Program-made: the position numbers and the translations under genes
NCBI RefSeq assembly: GCF_019925205.1
Contig: NC_083568.1
Span: 2,718,237-2,782,236, forward strand
Length of the DNA stretch: 64,000 nt
Direction: 5' to 3'
Source of the DNA: Metopolophium dirhodum
Taxonomy: Eukaryota; Arthropoda; Insecta; Hemiptera; Aphididae
Notes under the pieces: generated by a model
The model's input: the letters and a program-made list of their open reading frames with translations, nothing else
The model's database searches: none
Told to the model about the DNA's origin: nothing
In this document: one piece after another, positions 48,961-61,209 of the stretch
How positions within the stretch are numbered: position 1 is the first letter of the stretch
Layout of the letters: every line of letters starts with the position of its first letter

Positions 48961-51900
48961 AAATAGGTAGGTAGGTATTGTATGTATTTGTATATGCCCC
49001 GTACACGCGCCAATACGTCCTCCCGCAAAATGCAGTTTCTGTGCACGAGGAGAACATCAAAGTCAGAGCCTCCCCCCCCCCGCGCCGGTCTTTTGATAGG
49101 CGCACAAAAAATAATATTTCTCTTGATGTTTCTATGATAGGCAGGTAGTTATTGTTGTCATTATGCCTACCTATCGACGTCAAAACTATTCCGACTATTC
49201 ACAATAATATAATAATTATTTGAGTAACCTTAACCCATAGGCGCAACTAGACCTTAGAGTCCTAATGAATAATAAATAATAATAATAATAATAATAAGTA
49301 ATATAATAGATAAAATAGTTTTAATTTTTACTTAAATAATATTATGCAATTTATGGTATTTCTCCATAGCAATAATAGTTAGATCTTAAAAAAAAACAAA
49401 ATATGTTAAATTAGGACTTTAGGTTGCTAAAGAAGTAAAAACCCTTTTGCACTCCCTAGTTTCACCAATGCCTTAACTTAACCCGTTTCGAATGGTGTAT
49501 ATATGTACAGTAATATTATTATGTTATTAGTATAATAATATTACATTATATTTCAGTACTGTTGAGACTTTACGAGCTTAAATAATATAGCATAATATCC
49601 ATTAATCATAGTCATTGATTATCATTTAAATTTTTAACTCTCATTTAAAAAAAATAAAAACAACTTTCTTATCAAACTGTACTTAACCTTATAAACTAAC
49701 AATAAATAAAAGTACCTGTATCTAATTCTAATAACCAATTAAGTCCGATACATAGAGTAAAGAATATATCATTGATATTCCGACAGTTCTACAATATTGC
49801 AATATTAATGTGAGAAAATTGTTTCAAATCATTTTCATTAATGATTTAATGTATATATATTTTTTTATATTCTTTTTATCTGTGTACATTTTAATTCCAA
49901 TTAACTTCTGTAATTATTATATAAATACTAAACATTGTATACATCCTTACATTATTTATCTAATTGCCCAACTGGGCGTGAGTTAATTAAAATAAAAAAA
50001 TAAAGAAAAAAAATTAATGCGCTACAATTAAAACTAAGACTTGAATCTATAATTATTATGGTCCGGACTCTGGAATAATATCGTTGGCGGACTATGGGAA
50101 TACTATAGACATATAATATGTCATATTGATTTTAAAAATTCAAGTATAGTATTTTTAGACTGCAGTACTATTATATTAATAACTATAAGAGGGGGAATAA
50201 ATAATAATATTGTATTCACGAAAAAAAAAAAATAATTTCAAACTGCCCACTTTGTCGGTAGATGGCAGCACGATAACTGCGTTTCGCATAATTATTTTGA
50301 GATCTAGTGTAATGTTTAACTTGCAATAATTCTGAATTATTATGTTTAAACACAAACCAGCACACCTTAAAACCACCAAAATTTATTTTTTTCTTTTGTT
50401 TATTATGTAACTGAATTTATAAAATTTAGACCAGATAATATATTCATAAACTTGAAAATACTTATACCTAATATTATAATTTATAATAAATGTATGGACG
50501 TGAAACCAATAAATCATATTATATATTATTATTTTATCTGCTCGGAAGTCTGAATCTTAAATAATATGCGAATGAGTCAATATCAACAGAATTATTTTAT
50601 TTTATTTAATTTTAAATTTTAATGTGGGTACATATAAATAATATTATGATATGCGTTGTAAATGAATGCAAAAAAAAAATGTAAAACGTAATATTCTAAT
50701 ATTAAATGTTGAAAGCTAACAACAGTGTTCAAATGTTTTTTTTTAAACTAAAAACTTAATAAGTATTGAAAATAATTATGTGAATACAAATAGTATTCGA
50801 ATTTAATAGACAATATGTTTTTATAAACAGTAATGCAGACATGCAGTGGCCAGTAGGTAGGTATTTAAACAGTTATCATAACGAAAAACAACACGTCATG
50901 TATCTAATGCCTACATATTGACAATATCGATATTGTGCTGAAACTTTAGTTACATACGTTTTATATAATGTAAAAAAATATATAGATCTAATCAAGTATC
51001 AGTCAGTAAAAAAGTATAAAACTATATATATATATATATATATATATAAATTATCGAACATTATTTTTTTTTAAATATTTTTTTGTAAACAGTTTTGCTA
51101 AATTCACTTTATAATATTTTATTTTAAAAATGTTTTTTAAAGATACAAAGATACATATAGGTACCTATTTATTGTTTGGGAAATATTTATGAACGAAATA
51201 CAGTTTAGATTTCATACTACATTTTTAATTCATTACAATATGTGTATTAACTATTAAGGCTGTACCGAATCTGAAAGTGTTTAAAAATATTATGTACGTT
51301 CTTAAACGTTCGATATTAAGCAAAAATACTGGAAAAATTGATTTTTTCAAAAACCGTGGTAATTTTAATACAATTTCTCAATAAATTGTAAGAACTATTT
51401 TTTTTTTATTCATTAATATGTTTTAAAATTTTTAAAAATATCGTACCTATTCGTATATTTTGTTTATCCACTTCATAAATACCTTACTTACTCCATTAAC
51501 AATTGATAATCGCGTGTTGAACTTTTATACATTTAAATTAGTTGTAATAAGTAAATTTAATATAATAATGAAAGCTTCTGCCCGAAAAGTAATTTGAAAA
51601 TTAATGTATCATTAAAATATTAACTACTAAAACATACTGTAATGATACACACTAATTATAAAATAATAAATTTAACTTATGTTAGTACTTACAATTAATA
51701 ATTATTATTGTTTAAATAGATAATAATTTATAATAATTATGGAACAAATGTGTATGTTCCAAGAAATTGAAAAATATGCATGCACCAAAGTGCGCTATAA
51801 AGTATAAGAATATGCTTGTACATAGTTGATTCAAAATATGCACCAATAAAAATCAATTAATTATTTTATTTATTAAAAATTGAAAACAGTAAATAATTTT

Positions 51901-52100
51901 AAAATTAAACTTTGTGATTTGTAATCGTTAATCTGAAACAAATATACAAACATGTTAAGAATTAACTAAGTATTAAAAAATAAATAAAATTCGAGTATTC
52001 CACTGAATAATTAATGTTTTCTTTAAATTCTCAAAAGTAAAATTTCCCCTAAAAAAAAATAGTTTTTCGTTATTGGTACAAAATATGTGATGTAGTATAC
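48961..52100. other. AT-rich non-coding stretch
   Basis: Long AT filler with a C-run near 49073-49081, (TAA)n at about 49276-49296 and (TA)n at 51023-51048. The part right of about 51240, including a phrase at 51740-51850 with ATGCACCAA words, is probably old transposon debris related to the hairpin element that follows and to the fragment near 37440. No gene is supported. Confidence 0.5.
51023..51048. repeat. (TA)n microsatellite
   Basis: About 13 TA units. Confidence 0.95.
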
Positions 52101-52104
52101 TAAT

Positions 52105-52387
52105 ATAATCATAAAACCATTAAATATATGCACTAAAAGCATAATTAATATAAAAATATGATCAAACAAGAAAAATCGGACAAAAATATGTGGAAAAATT
52201 TATATCTCACTCAGTATTAATTAAATACTGAGCGAGATATAAATTTGTTTCATTACTTAAAGAATTCAAATTAACAATGTAATATTGCACATTTTTCCAT
52301 ATATTTTTGTCCGATTTTTCTTGTTTGATCATATTTTTATATTAATTATGCTTTCAGTGCATATATTTAATGGTTTTATGAGATTAT
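52105..52387. mobile_element. Nested double-hairpin (foldback) element, about 283 bp
   Basis: Outer arms of about 90 bp (52105-52196 and 52290-52387) are nearly exact inverse copies; shared tracts include CATAAAACCATTAAATATAT, CATAATTAATATAAAAATAT, GATCAAACAAGAAAAATCGG and ACAAAAATAT. Inside the loop a second palindrome (52196-52246) has 24-bp arms, ATATCTCACTCAGTATT against AATACTGAGCGAGATAT, with one mismatch. The remainder of the loop (52247-52289) is single-copy. No clear target-site duplication is visible. It fits a foldback MITE, and a transcript through it would fold into a long double strand. Confidence 0.85.
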
Positions 52388-52979
52388 TTTAAAAGAAATA
52401 TGATAAATGCATAAATATCTGTTCCTCAATAATAATAATGAATTCACGAAATTGTTTAAACAAATATGTTTGAGTAGACTAAATTATCAGCCCCGTTATA
52501 ATTGAAGAGGAAAATATAATTTTACATACGTTTGTACTCGATGCGATTGTACAGATATTAGGGTCAAATATTGGGATGACCGAGTTAGGGTGTGGGGCTC
52601 TCTATATGTATTCCAATAACGGTCAACATGTTGAACCATAATATTATACTTACATAACTATATTATGCGCAGTTATCACAAATATAAATTCCGATCACAC
52701 ATTATATTATACGTGTTGTAATAAAAAAAAAAAAATAATAATAATAAATCATTGCAATCAGAGTTTGTTAACAAAAAAAATTAGACTAATGAACAATTTG
52801 CCGCTATTACATTGTGTGTTTTAAATTTTTTACACTTTAGATCATATTAGCGCATTGTACACGTTTTAACATAATATTATACACACGATTTGTCACATGA
52901 CGTTATAACATATAGCAGGCTTGTATTGTAGGTATACTTGAATTTTTTTAAAAAAGGGTCCTTGCGACTATTATATTAT

Positions 52980-53300
52980 TATTGTGTTTCGTGTACAAAC
53001 GACGGACGTGACGGTTTCCAATCGGGTAAGTACCCTCCGCGTGTAATTGGTTAAGTTTGCTGCTTTTTATTATTTTCTTGTTTATCATTGTTTATCATAT
53101 TGCCATCAAATGTACCGTGTAACCGAACGTTGCCGCAGCCGCTCGTTCGCCGGAGGGAAGTCATAAGGTCTATGGCGCCGAGTTGGGGTTGTGCGCCGAA
53201 CACTCGAGAGATATTTGCACACGGAAACGTCAATCGCTCACGCATCGCCGGCGAATGAATGCGAAATGCACCGTCGACGAGCATACAGGGCGATCTGTAA
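52980..53300. promoter_or_regulatory. CpG-rich island with a strong plus-strand donor
   Basis: CpG-rich text around 53005-53040 and 53115-53290. AATCGG|GTAAGTACC at 53020-53034 is an excellent plus-strand splice donor (GT at 53026-53027). The preceding 40 bases are open in one frame (a VQTTDVTVSNR-like tract), but no acceptor is seen close upstream. A minus ORF of 98 codons (53051-53347) overlaps the island, without a domain. A cryptic or untranslated exon is possible. Confidence 0.3.
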
Positions 53301-53880
53301 CGACTATATATAATAATATGATGGTATGTTTTACAATATTTGAACATTATCTATATACCTAATCGAAGTTGGATACTATTTCGACGACAATTGTATAATA
53401 TAGTCTCGTTTCGTGTGAATCAAAACAAAATGTGGGGCAGCGGTTCTCAACCTTTTTTTTCGTATACACGCGTACCAAAACCTATAGTTTGTCAATTTTA
53501 TAGACCACTTAACCTTTTTTTTTTTTTTTGCTTATCAATAATGAACAGTGAAAACGTTATTTTACATTTTGTACGGAAATTAATTTTATTAGGAACTACA
53601 AAATAGTGATAGTAGCATTAATATGTACAATTGTTATTTATCTGATTATTAACATCAAAAAAATAAAATACAATTTACTGTAGATAATGAATAATCATAA
53701 TCAAACGTAAAATAATACTATATTCATATTTAATTTCCTACCTACTTAAGAGAACTACAAACAAAACAACTAAAAAAATATCTTTACGACATTTTTGCAC
53801 AACATCTTATTTATCAATTGATAATGTTAATAATATGACGTAGAATGATGTGTATACAACTATATGCAAGTATAATATTA

Positions 53881-54367
53881 TGAAGTTTGAATTATCGAAT
53901 TTATTACGATTTTACGTCGATTCGGGTGTTCATACGATCGCACTTTATACACACACACACAATGCAAATGTAGGTACCAAATACAATATTATAGTGTGCG
54001 TGTATACTCTTATATTTTAATATTGTCCATTTGTCGTACAAGCGCAGCAAAATAAACAAACAAAATAAGTTACCGACTAAAATAATATCATTCCGACATT
54101 TAAAATATTCAGTAAAAGAGTTGTTGTGCATAAAACGTGTGTATAACTTTCCCATGTTTTCACTCGAAATCGTCAAAGGATAGGTACCTCGAACTCTTTG
54201 GCGAATCCGACTGTTTAACAATAATATGAAGTCTGACGCATTACACGATTTCATTGGATTTGGGTTTTAATACGATCGCTCTGTATACGCAAACAATGCA
54301 AAATATGTAGATAATACAATACCGTATATTATACTCTTATGTTATAATATTGTGTCTATTTGTTGAA
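53881..54367. repeat. Diverged tandem duplication, offset about 340 bp
   Basis: Copy 1 (53881-54040) and copy 2 (54227-54367) share, in order, TGAAGT.TGA, TTACGATTT, TTCGG/TTTGG, ATACGATCGC.CT.TATAC, CAATGCAAA, ATACAATA, ATACTCTTAT and TAATATTGT...ATTTGT. The offset falls from 346 to about 326 bp. This is an old duplication with a unit of about 340 bp, of which the middle is no longer alignable by eye. Confidence 0.7.
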
Positions 54368-54369
54368 CG

Positions 54370-54660
54370 GCCCACCGACGTTCGCCTCTGGGCTATTTAT
54401 TCGTTCACCCCACCACAACCATGACTCTATAAAGTATGCGTACATATATATGTGCACATTTCATTTAACTTTCATCGATCGAGTGGTACACATCAATTGG
54501 CGAGGCTGTGTTTTTGTCGCGCAATACACACGCGTACTACGTCATATTGTTATAATATTGTTTGTTATTTTATTTGCTTTATTCGCTCTTTATTCTAGCT
54601 GTTGTGTGAATCGTCCCGCGGTTACAGCCCTCGTCAGAAAAGACGCGTCGTAGTTTCTCT
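54370..54660. other. Moderately GC-rich non-coding block
   Basis: A plus ORF of 97 codons (54360-54653) spans it, with a hydrophobic stretch VIILFVILFALFALYSSC near its C-terminus. It could be a chance membrane-like translation of T-rich DNA: the N-terminal half has no signal peptide and codon use is not distinctive. I do not call a gene, but it is one of the less random frames in the window. Confidence 0.25.
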
Positions 54661-54706
54661 CAGGACTTAATAATCGTATATATATATATATATAGGTTCT
54701 ACCCTC

Positions 54707-54757
54707 CGCAGAGGCGTAATATAAAAAAACGGAAATACAATTTATATTACGCAGAGG
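54707..54757. repeat. Small inverted repeat framed by an 8-bp direct repeat
   Basis: GCGTAATATAAA (54714-54725) and its inverse TTTATATTACGC (54741-54752) are perfect 12-bp arms. CGCAGAGG occurs at 54707-54714 and 54750-54757. TA tracts lie on both sides. It resembles a very short foldback or replication-slippage product. Confidence 0.7.
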
Positions 54758-55213
54758 ATATATTATTATATATATATAGCTATTTGCAATATATACATTT
54801 AAATTTGTAAGCCATATAGACGGTGTTTAAATGAAAAGATTTAACGTTGTTAGCAATAATATACGTTTTTAATGAGATTTTTATATTTATCGTTTTGCCG
54901 CATCGTCTTCGCGTAATTTTTACTAGTGGCGGTGGGCGTGGGGTTAATTATTGAGTACCAAGTATTCTACCGAAATCGGATTACGATTCGTGCGATAAAA
55001 ACGAGTGGGATCTGAAGTGTACAATATTATGTATAGGTATATTTATATATATATGTATATTATAAAGAAGCGACTGCAGCTGAGACAGATGTCATTCAAC
55101 AGCTAAATTTTTGCATAATGCCATTAGGCGTTGTCGTCGTTATACATCGTCGTGTTTTATCCTCGTCCGTACCGCATCCAAATTCGTTTAAAAGTCTCGA
55201 GGTGGATAATAAG

Positions 55214-55214
55214 G

Positions 55215-55245
<31 letters not shown>

Positions 55246-55260
55246 GGTGGTGGGCGAGGG
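55214..55260 (+). repeat. (GT)n microsatellite running into a G-quadruplex-type motif
   Basis: About 12 GT units (55214-55238) are followed by GGGTGGGTGGGTGGTGGGCGAGGG (55237-55260; split: GGGTGGGTGGG, TGG, TGGG, CGAGGG), with at least four G3 runs and short loops. Confidence 0.8.
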
Positions 55261-55600
55261 TCGGAAACGAGATTCCGCCGGTGGAAATCGTTCGAAACGA
55301 TTTTTCGGTATAGAAAATTGTTCATTAACGTCACGTCGGTAGTACTTTTCGAGAAGAGTTCTCCCGCGGTCCTCCTCCACCGCCGACCACCGGCTGTCTA
55401 TAGCGACTTCTCTCGGATTTTCACTGAAAAATATGGTCCCACTAACTGCAAAACTACACCTCGCCACGCCGGTGACACAATATCGAATTAAGAGGCGTGT
55501 ATTTGTATAATATTATGAATTATTCAAAAAGTGATTTCTCGCCTGCGCGCAAAAACTCGTACGACTTCGCGTATAAATATATATATATATACACAACAGC

Positions 55601-55623
55601 GTCGTCGTCGTCGTCGTCGTCGT
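55601..55623. repeat. (GTC)n microsatellite
   Basis: About eight GTC units next to a (TA)n tract at 55577-55590. Confidence 0.95.
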
Positions 55624-56659
55624 TATTATATTATTTAATCGTACGATATCGACGCGAATATATGCGAGAAAATCGCAATACTTTCTTCTTGACTTATTGC
55701 ATTACAATAATAATATAGTCCCGGGCGACCAGCCGTAATGGGATTTCGACGCGTTATCGGTCCGCCCGCCTCGCCGTTTGACGTTGTAATCACACGAGAA
55801 ACAAACGTTTTCGGCGGACGTAATTATTATTGCTCTAAGGGTCGGGTCAGTCGCGCGAAAAACACTCGACCGGGGTTAAAACGGTCGAACCGGTTAAAAA
55901 AAAAAAAAAGCAAAAGAATCGAGAGCTCCCATCGCGAATCACATCCTAATAGTATAATATTATTATTGAATTCGATTAAAACGCGCTGGACCGTGCGCAT
56001 AATATATAGTCGCAACACAATATGTTATGTTAAATTATGCACAGAGGTACGACTACAACAGCAGCGATGATGGCGACGATGGGGTCATCTCGTCGTTTCG
56101 TCTCGACGGACGATTTTTCGAGTGCTATTTTTCATTTGTGTGCGTGTTCGGATGTGTAATAATTCTCGCGTGACCACTGGCTACGACGACGACTGCTGCT
56201 GCAGCACTTGACCGATAAACCCGTCGTACACACGGCGGCGGCGGCGAGGGAGCCGCGACCAGGACTATACCGCGCGCGGTAACCGTTGTTTGCCGGACGG
56301 CTTTTGAGTGCCGCGGCAGCAAAGGGTGTCGGGACACACATAATACAATAATAATATACAATACGAGCGTCTCGCAGTATATAATAATTACTCGGTCAAC
56401 ACGACGTGCAGGACCGACGACTGGACCGGACACAAAAGACGCGGCCTTGTTGACCGTTCGGATAGGCCCACCCCCGGCCCGCTCGGGGGGTGACATTTCG
56501 CCGGCGCCGCCGCGGGGTTTTCCGCCAAATATCACAATAATCCGTTGACATTTTCCACTCGGAGTTTTCCTCCCGAGAGAATCGCTGACCGTTTGACGGA
56601 CGCCCGTGTATTTATATTATGTACACTCGTGTGTGTGTGTGTGATCGGTGGTGCGAGAT

Positions 56660-56666
56660 GTGTGTA

Positions 56667-56705
<39 letters not shown>

Positions 56706-56713
56706 GTGTGTGT
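56660..56713. repeat. (GT)n microsatellite
   Basis: About 25 GT units with two small interruptions; a shorter GT tract precedes it at 56629-56642. Confidence 0.96.
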
Positions 56714-56844
56714 ACGGACGCAGGCGGTCGCGGATCAAAAGGCGCACCGTTATAATACACACTGGTGTTTGTGTGCATTTTCCACCGAAAGGGTGAAAAC
56801 GCCACTGGATTTAATATATTATTATATCGATATAACCGTTCGAC

Positions 56845-56846
<2 letters not shown>

Positions 56847-56880
<34 letters not shown>
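56847..56880. repeat. (GA)n microsatellite
   Basis: About 16 GA/AG units. GA tracts can act as GAGA-factor sites in insect promoters, which fits but does not prove a promoter in this block. Confidence 0.95.
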
Positions 56881-56882
<2 letters not shown>

Positions 56883-57020
56883 TTATAATTAAATCGTGTC
56901 CGTCAGTCGACGATGCCGAATGAAACTCGTCGACTGTCGAGCATAATATATGACGGTGAGGCATCGGGCCGATTTTAGATTTGTTGGATTCGGTCGGCCT
57001 ATAACTATAGTTTAATTTAT

Positions 57021-58955
57021 ACAACTATACGTATACACGTACGTAATCGATTTAATTTAATTGCACATAATACTCTGAAGAGTACATGAAATGAGTTAGG
57101 ATTTTTTGATGATACTATATGTAGTGTTTTATTCTACAGCAAAATAGGCGAACCGAAGTGATTTATTTATTATATGGTTTTCAACAAGGGCATTAAATAA
57201 TACTATGCTGAAGCATTCTAAAAAATAATACTGAAATAAGTATTCAATTACTTAAAATATAAGTTCATGGTGGATAGTTTTAACGAAAAATGTTTATAAG
57301 ACCGAAAATGGATTTTTTTAAAACCATACGTATATTGTATTTTCACTAAAAATATTAGTTTTATTGTAAATTTCAAAATTGTAAAAATAACAATTCTTGT
57401 GAATGATTTTCCGTGGCCACTGTACAATATACGTATTCGTCTTAGCCGCTGTTCATAACTTATTAACACGTTTCAACAAGCTGATAAAATAACAAATACA
57501 TTACATCAAGGTACTTATAGCTACCTGGCTACTGACATTACGTTATGTGTAAAGGTTTCAGAATCACGTTTTACAATATTTAAACGAAATAATAATTGAT
57601 GTTTAGAAAATTCCTAGGAGTGAGGGGTAATTTTCTCGTCATTAAAAACATATTTGGTACCTCTCCAATTATTATATTATTTTTTTTCCACCGTATTATT
57701 GTCATTATTTTCCGGGTTATTATCATTTGGACCGTGAAAAATATCAGACAAACGCATATATAGTTAGACACGTGTCTTTGTAAATGGTAGGCTGAAGATC
57801 AATTATTGTTTTGTATTCGGTTATGACGTAATGGCACGGTATCACGCGAACACACGTTTGAAGTGAAAAACGTACGTGCTTGTGTCTCGGGGAAATTGCA
57901 GGTCGTGTATATATAATTAATGATATTATATCGGACGGTATAAAATATAATATGTAATGGGTACCTGGGCTGTTTACCGAGAGAAATCACACAAAAATCG
58001 TCGGTCATTAATATAAAGCCGCTGGAACGTCATCATGGGCACAAGAGGTACATTTCGAGGGGGTGTTACAGAAAGTGCCCACCCGAGATAATTATACACC
58101 TCAATGTTATATTCAATAAGAGACAAAACAGCATTAAGCACTGCCACTCGTTACACTACAGTCAATTTCATAAGGAGTTCCTTTGGGAGAGACTACCTAT
58201 ATAATTCCATTGTCACCGGCAAGTGTATTTTTTATGTCCGAATCAACCATAATGGTTTAGGTTTTATTTCATAACACATATTATTTACAGTCTTACACGT
58301 ACATTTAGTAAGTGGACAATATTAAAGTAACTATAATTTTTTTTTAATAAAAAAGACTTGTATTTTGGGAACCCGATGTCTCTCGTGATGACTACAACAC
58401 GATATTTCGAATAAATGTCAGATTATTATCTTATAGTATATTATCATAAAAAAAAAATTACTCATGAAGCTACCTATTCATTGTTTTGGAATATTTTTAT
58501 ATTTAATGTTTTATGAGCTGCTAATTTAAATTGGTTAGTTCGCTATTTATTTTTAACTCCACCTCAAAAGCATTTATAAATATTGTATTACTTACTTTAT
58601 GTTTTATGTTATTGTTTTAAGCAAAAATTATGTTTTTTTTTCAAAATGAAAAACTACTACGATCTTTGCTGCTCAATAATATAGATATATTCATAAAAAA
58701 AAATCCTAATTTTACTTTAAAAAACCGTATTTGCATCTTTGTTGGCAGGCTTCAAATGACGTTTGATGCACCAAAGTCAAAGTATACATAAGTCATAAAC
58801 ATTATATTCAATTATTTTTTTTAGTTATTTTTTTATCGCCTAGATAAAATAAATAAAATATATTTTGAAAATTTAAAACACTCATCGACCGGTATTAAAA
58901 TTATGCGTAATACAAGTAATACAACATAGAATCGTTTAGAAAGTCGGCGCCTATA
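57021..58955. other. AT-rich non-coding stretch
   Basis: AT filler with a small GC-richer patch at about 57830-58090. ORFs do not exceed 73 codons. No mobile element or exon was recognised. Confidence 0.55.
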
Positions 58956-59029
58956 CACGGAGCTTAAATATTTTATTCGAGCGCGTGCTTTTTCTGGTCG
59001 TTTTCCACACGGAAGGAGGGACTTCACCA

Positions 59030-59070
<41 letters not shown>

Positions 59071-59560
59071 CGTAATAGTACCCTCCGCCTGCCAATATTA
59101 CATTATTATCTATCGACGTTTCGACTAAGTGTTTTCGAGTGGCGCACATCTTATAAAAAATATAATTTATGCGATCGTTATTATATAATGCGCAATCTTA
59201 TTATTATTATTAAACGGTCTCCATTAGCATCGCGTACGCATTGTATTATATTATTATTATGTGTATTATTATTATTTTTTTTTTAGCTTAATATCGCCAT
59301 TATTATACACTGTGTCATATTATACCGCCGTCGTCGTTCTCGTCTATTAGCATTTATTATTATATCGTACGAATTACAGTACGCTCTCTACGCGCACACG
59401 GACGACTCTGCATTATTATACAATAACTAACCGATCCTGCACGGGGATTTGCATCGTTCCGATTACGATTATTGTTATAGGTGCATTTTTTTCCGGCGGG
59501 GGGAGTGAGAGAAAAAATCCGTATTATAAAAATTACACGTTATCTTCCCGTTACAGGCGC
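58956..59560. promoter_or_regulatory. Island with a long TTA microsatellite
   Basis: GC-richer patches at 58960-59030, 59085-59160 and 59310-59520 surround the TTA array. CpG words (GCCGTCGTCGT, ACTCTGC) are frequent. No ORF above 65 codons. Weak candidate for regulatory DNA. Confidence 0.25.
59030..59068. repeat. (TTA)n microsatellite, longest trinucleotide array in the window
   Basis: About 13 uninterrupted TTA/ATT units. Confidence 0.97.
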
Positions 59561-59569
59561 TGTTTAAAA

Positions 59570-60130
59570 AACTATTAGCCCCGTCTGTATCGTATATATA
59601 TACATATATGTGATTATTTTTTTCGTCGTCGTCGCTAATGTAGTTCGGTAAAAACGTGAATTTTTTTAAAAAAAAAACACATCAACATATTATTACACGC
59701 GAAATGCGTTTCCGTATAACGAGATTTCATAAACGACTCGCCGCGTTGTCGTCTTGCGAACAGTTAGGTAGGCACACATTGATACCGATTATATTATATT
59801 AGTATTTTAATATTATTAAATGATCACGCATACATTTACCGAAAACAGCTCGAGTTCTTCGTTGCCTACGATATATACCCGAGTATACGTGTTTATTGTA
59901 TTGTGTATATAGCTGCAACGATATTACATCAGCTGTCTGAGCGAAAAACAGACTGTAAGTAATCTGTAAGTAAAATTAGTGTTTCGCACTAAATTGTAGG
60001 TACCTATACTGCTGCAGGACTCAACAAATTAAACGCGAAAAAATCACGTATACATTAGTATTATCGAGACGTATAATATTGTTGTACACTGCAGACTGAG
60101 TTTTAATATTATTATAGAGATTAAACCTTT
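59570..60130. other. Non-coding stretch
   Basis: Mixed AT-rich DNA with minor CpG words near 59730-59770 and 59840-59890. No ORF, repeat or RNA gene recognised. Confidence 0.5.
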
Positions 60131-60132
60131 GG

Positions 60133-61112
60133 CTTAACATAATATTTGAAGAGACGAAAAATATTATACTATCCGTGCAGTGGTACCTTTATTTATTATT
60201 GCATCAGACTTTTGGGATTTCGACATAACACAATAATCGGCAGCAGGATTTCGCCTCCTCAATAATGTCATAAATTCCCATTTAAAATCCCTACACAATA
60301 ATGTGACGCTAACGGCAATGAAGGAAAAAGACAAAATAGACTTACACATTTTTAGATTTTACTAATTATGTCTATGATAATAATTAATATGTTTTATTTT
60401 ACGATAACATAATATATTATTATGTTCCTATAAATCTATAAAGATGGAATGACTTATCGGATGAATATTTCTCATAAACTTTCAATTTCTTAACATATAT
60501 TGTATATCGATTAAATTGTTTATCTTCGGCTACAACTATTTACTAAACAATTGTATTGCATGACGCACCAATACGTCTTTACAAACTAAATGCGTATAAA
60601 CGAGAACAATAATATTATTTCCACGAATAATTGTTGTATGAAACGATAGGCGTAACCAACGTTGGAGTACAGATAATATATTTTTTACCTTAAAGTTGGA
60701 TGATAAGTCAATTGTTACTATTGAAACTAAAGTGAATGCAAACTTGCATGTCGTACGTGCGTGAGATGGAGACAATAAAATGCATGGGTGGCGTCCTCTT
60801 AACATAATAATATTTGATGTGACGAAAAATATTATATTATCTGTAGTGGTTTACCAATTGATTATTGAATTACACTACATCAGACAATTGATGTAATGCT
60901 TGTTTATTCTCGCGGTACGACGAGGGTAAAAGACTATTTATACGTTTTCAGATATTAATCATTCTAGTTCTAAACAATGTTTTTTGTATTTTATACGATC
61001 ATTTTATGCGTCATGTGACCAAAATCAATAAATGTATAAAGGTGAAATGACATGACGTAGCAGTCACTATCAGATGGCTATTTCTTATGAATTGTAACTT
61101 TTCAATTGTATA
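60133..61112. repeat. Diverged direct duplication, offset about 600-665 bp
   Basis: Copy 1 starts at 60133 and copy 2 at 60798, both with CTTAACATAAT...ATTTGA.G.GACGAAAAATATTATA.TAT. Further landmarks in the same order are GCATCAGAC / ACATCAGAC, TTTTATTTTACGAT / TTTTATACGATC, ATAAA.ATGGAATGAC / ATAAAGGTGAAATGAC and TTTCTCATAAAC...TTTCAATT / TTTCTTATGAATTG...TTTTCAATT. Copy 1 ends near 60505 and copy 2 near 61112, so they are separated by about 290 bp. A minus ORF (60164-60349) lies in copy 1 and is not preserved in copy 2. Confidence 0.75.
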
Positions 61113-61209
61113 ATAGGTACCTCTGCATTATGTCAATCACCTACATTTTTTAGTTTCAGTTACAACAAAACTCTGTTTGCTGAAATATAAAACTAATCGT
61201 AAAGTATAC

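Larger units (their letters stand above)
54880..57020. promoter_or_regulatory. CpG-rich, microsatellite-rich block, possible promoter
   Basis: GC-rich parts lie at about 55110-55490, 55730-55930 and 56050-56780, the last with GGCGGCGGCG and GCGCGCGG. The block is interspersed with GT, GTC, GA and TA repeats. ORFs up to 136 codons on both strands translate repeats (His/Thr or Cys/Val runs) and are rejected. By composition it is the closest match in the window to the promoter block at 7-8.8 kb and may hold a promoter, strand unknown. Confidence 0.4.

Noticed and set aside
55096..55467. 123-codon minus ORF
   Set aside because: Contains a Thr-His run from the GT microsatellite and a frame open through low-complexity DNA; no recognisable family.
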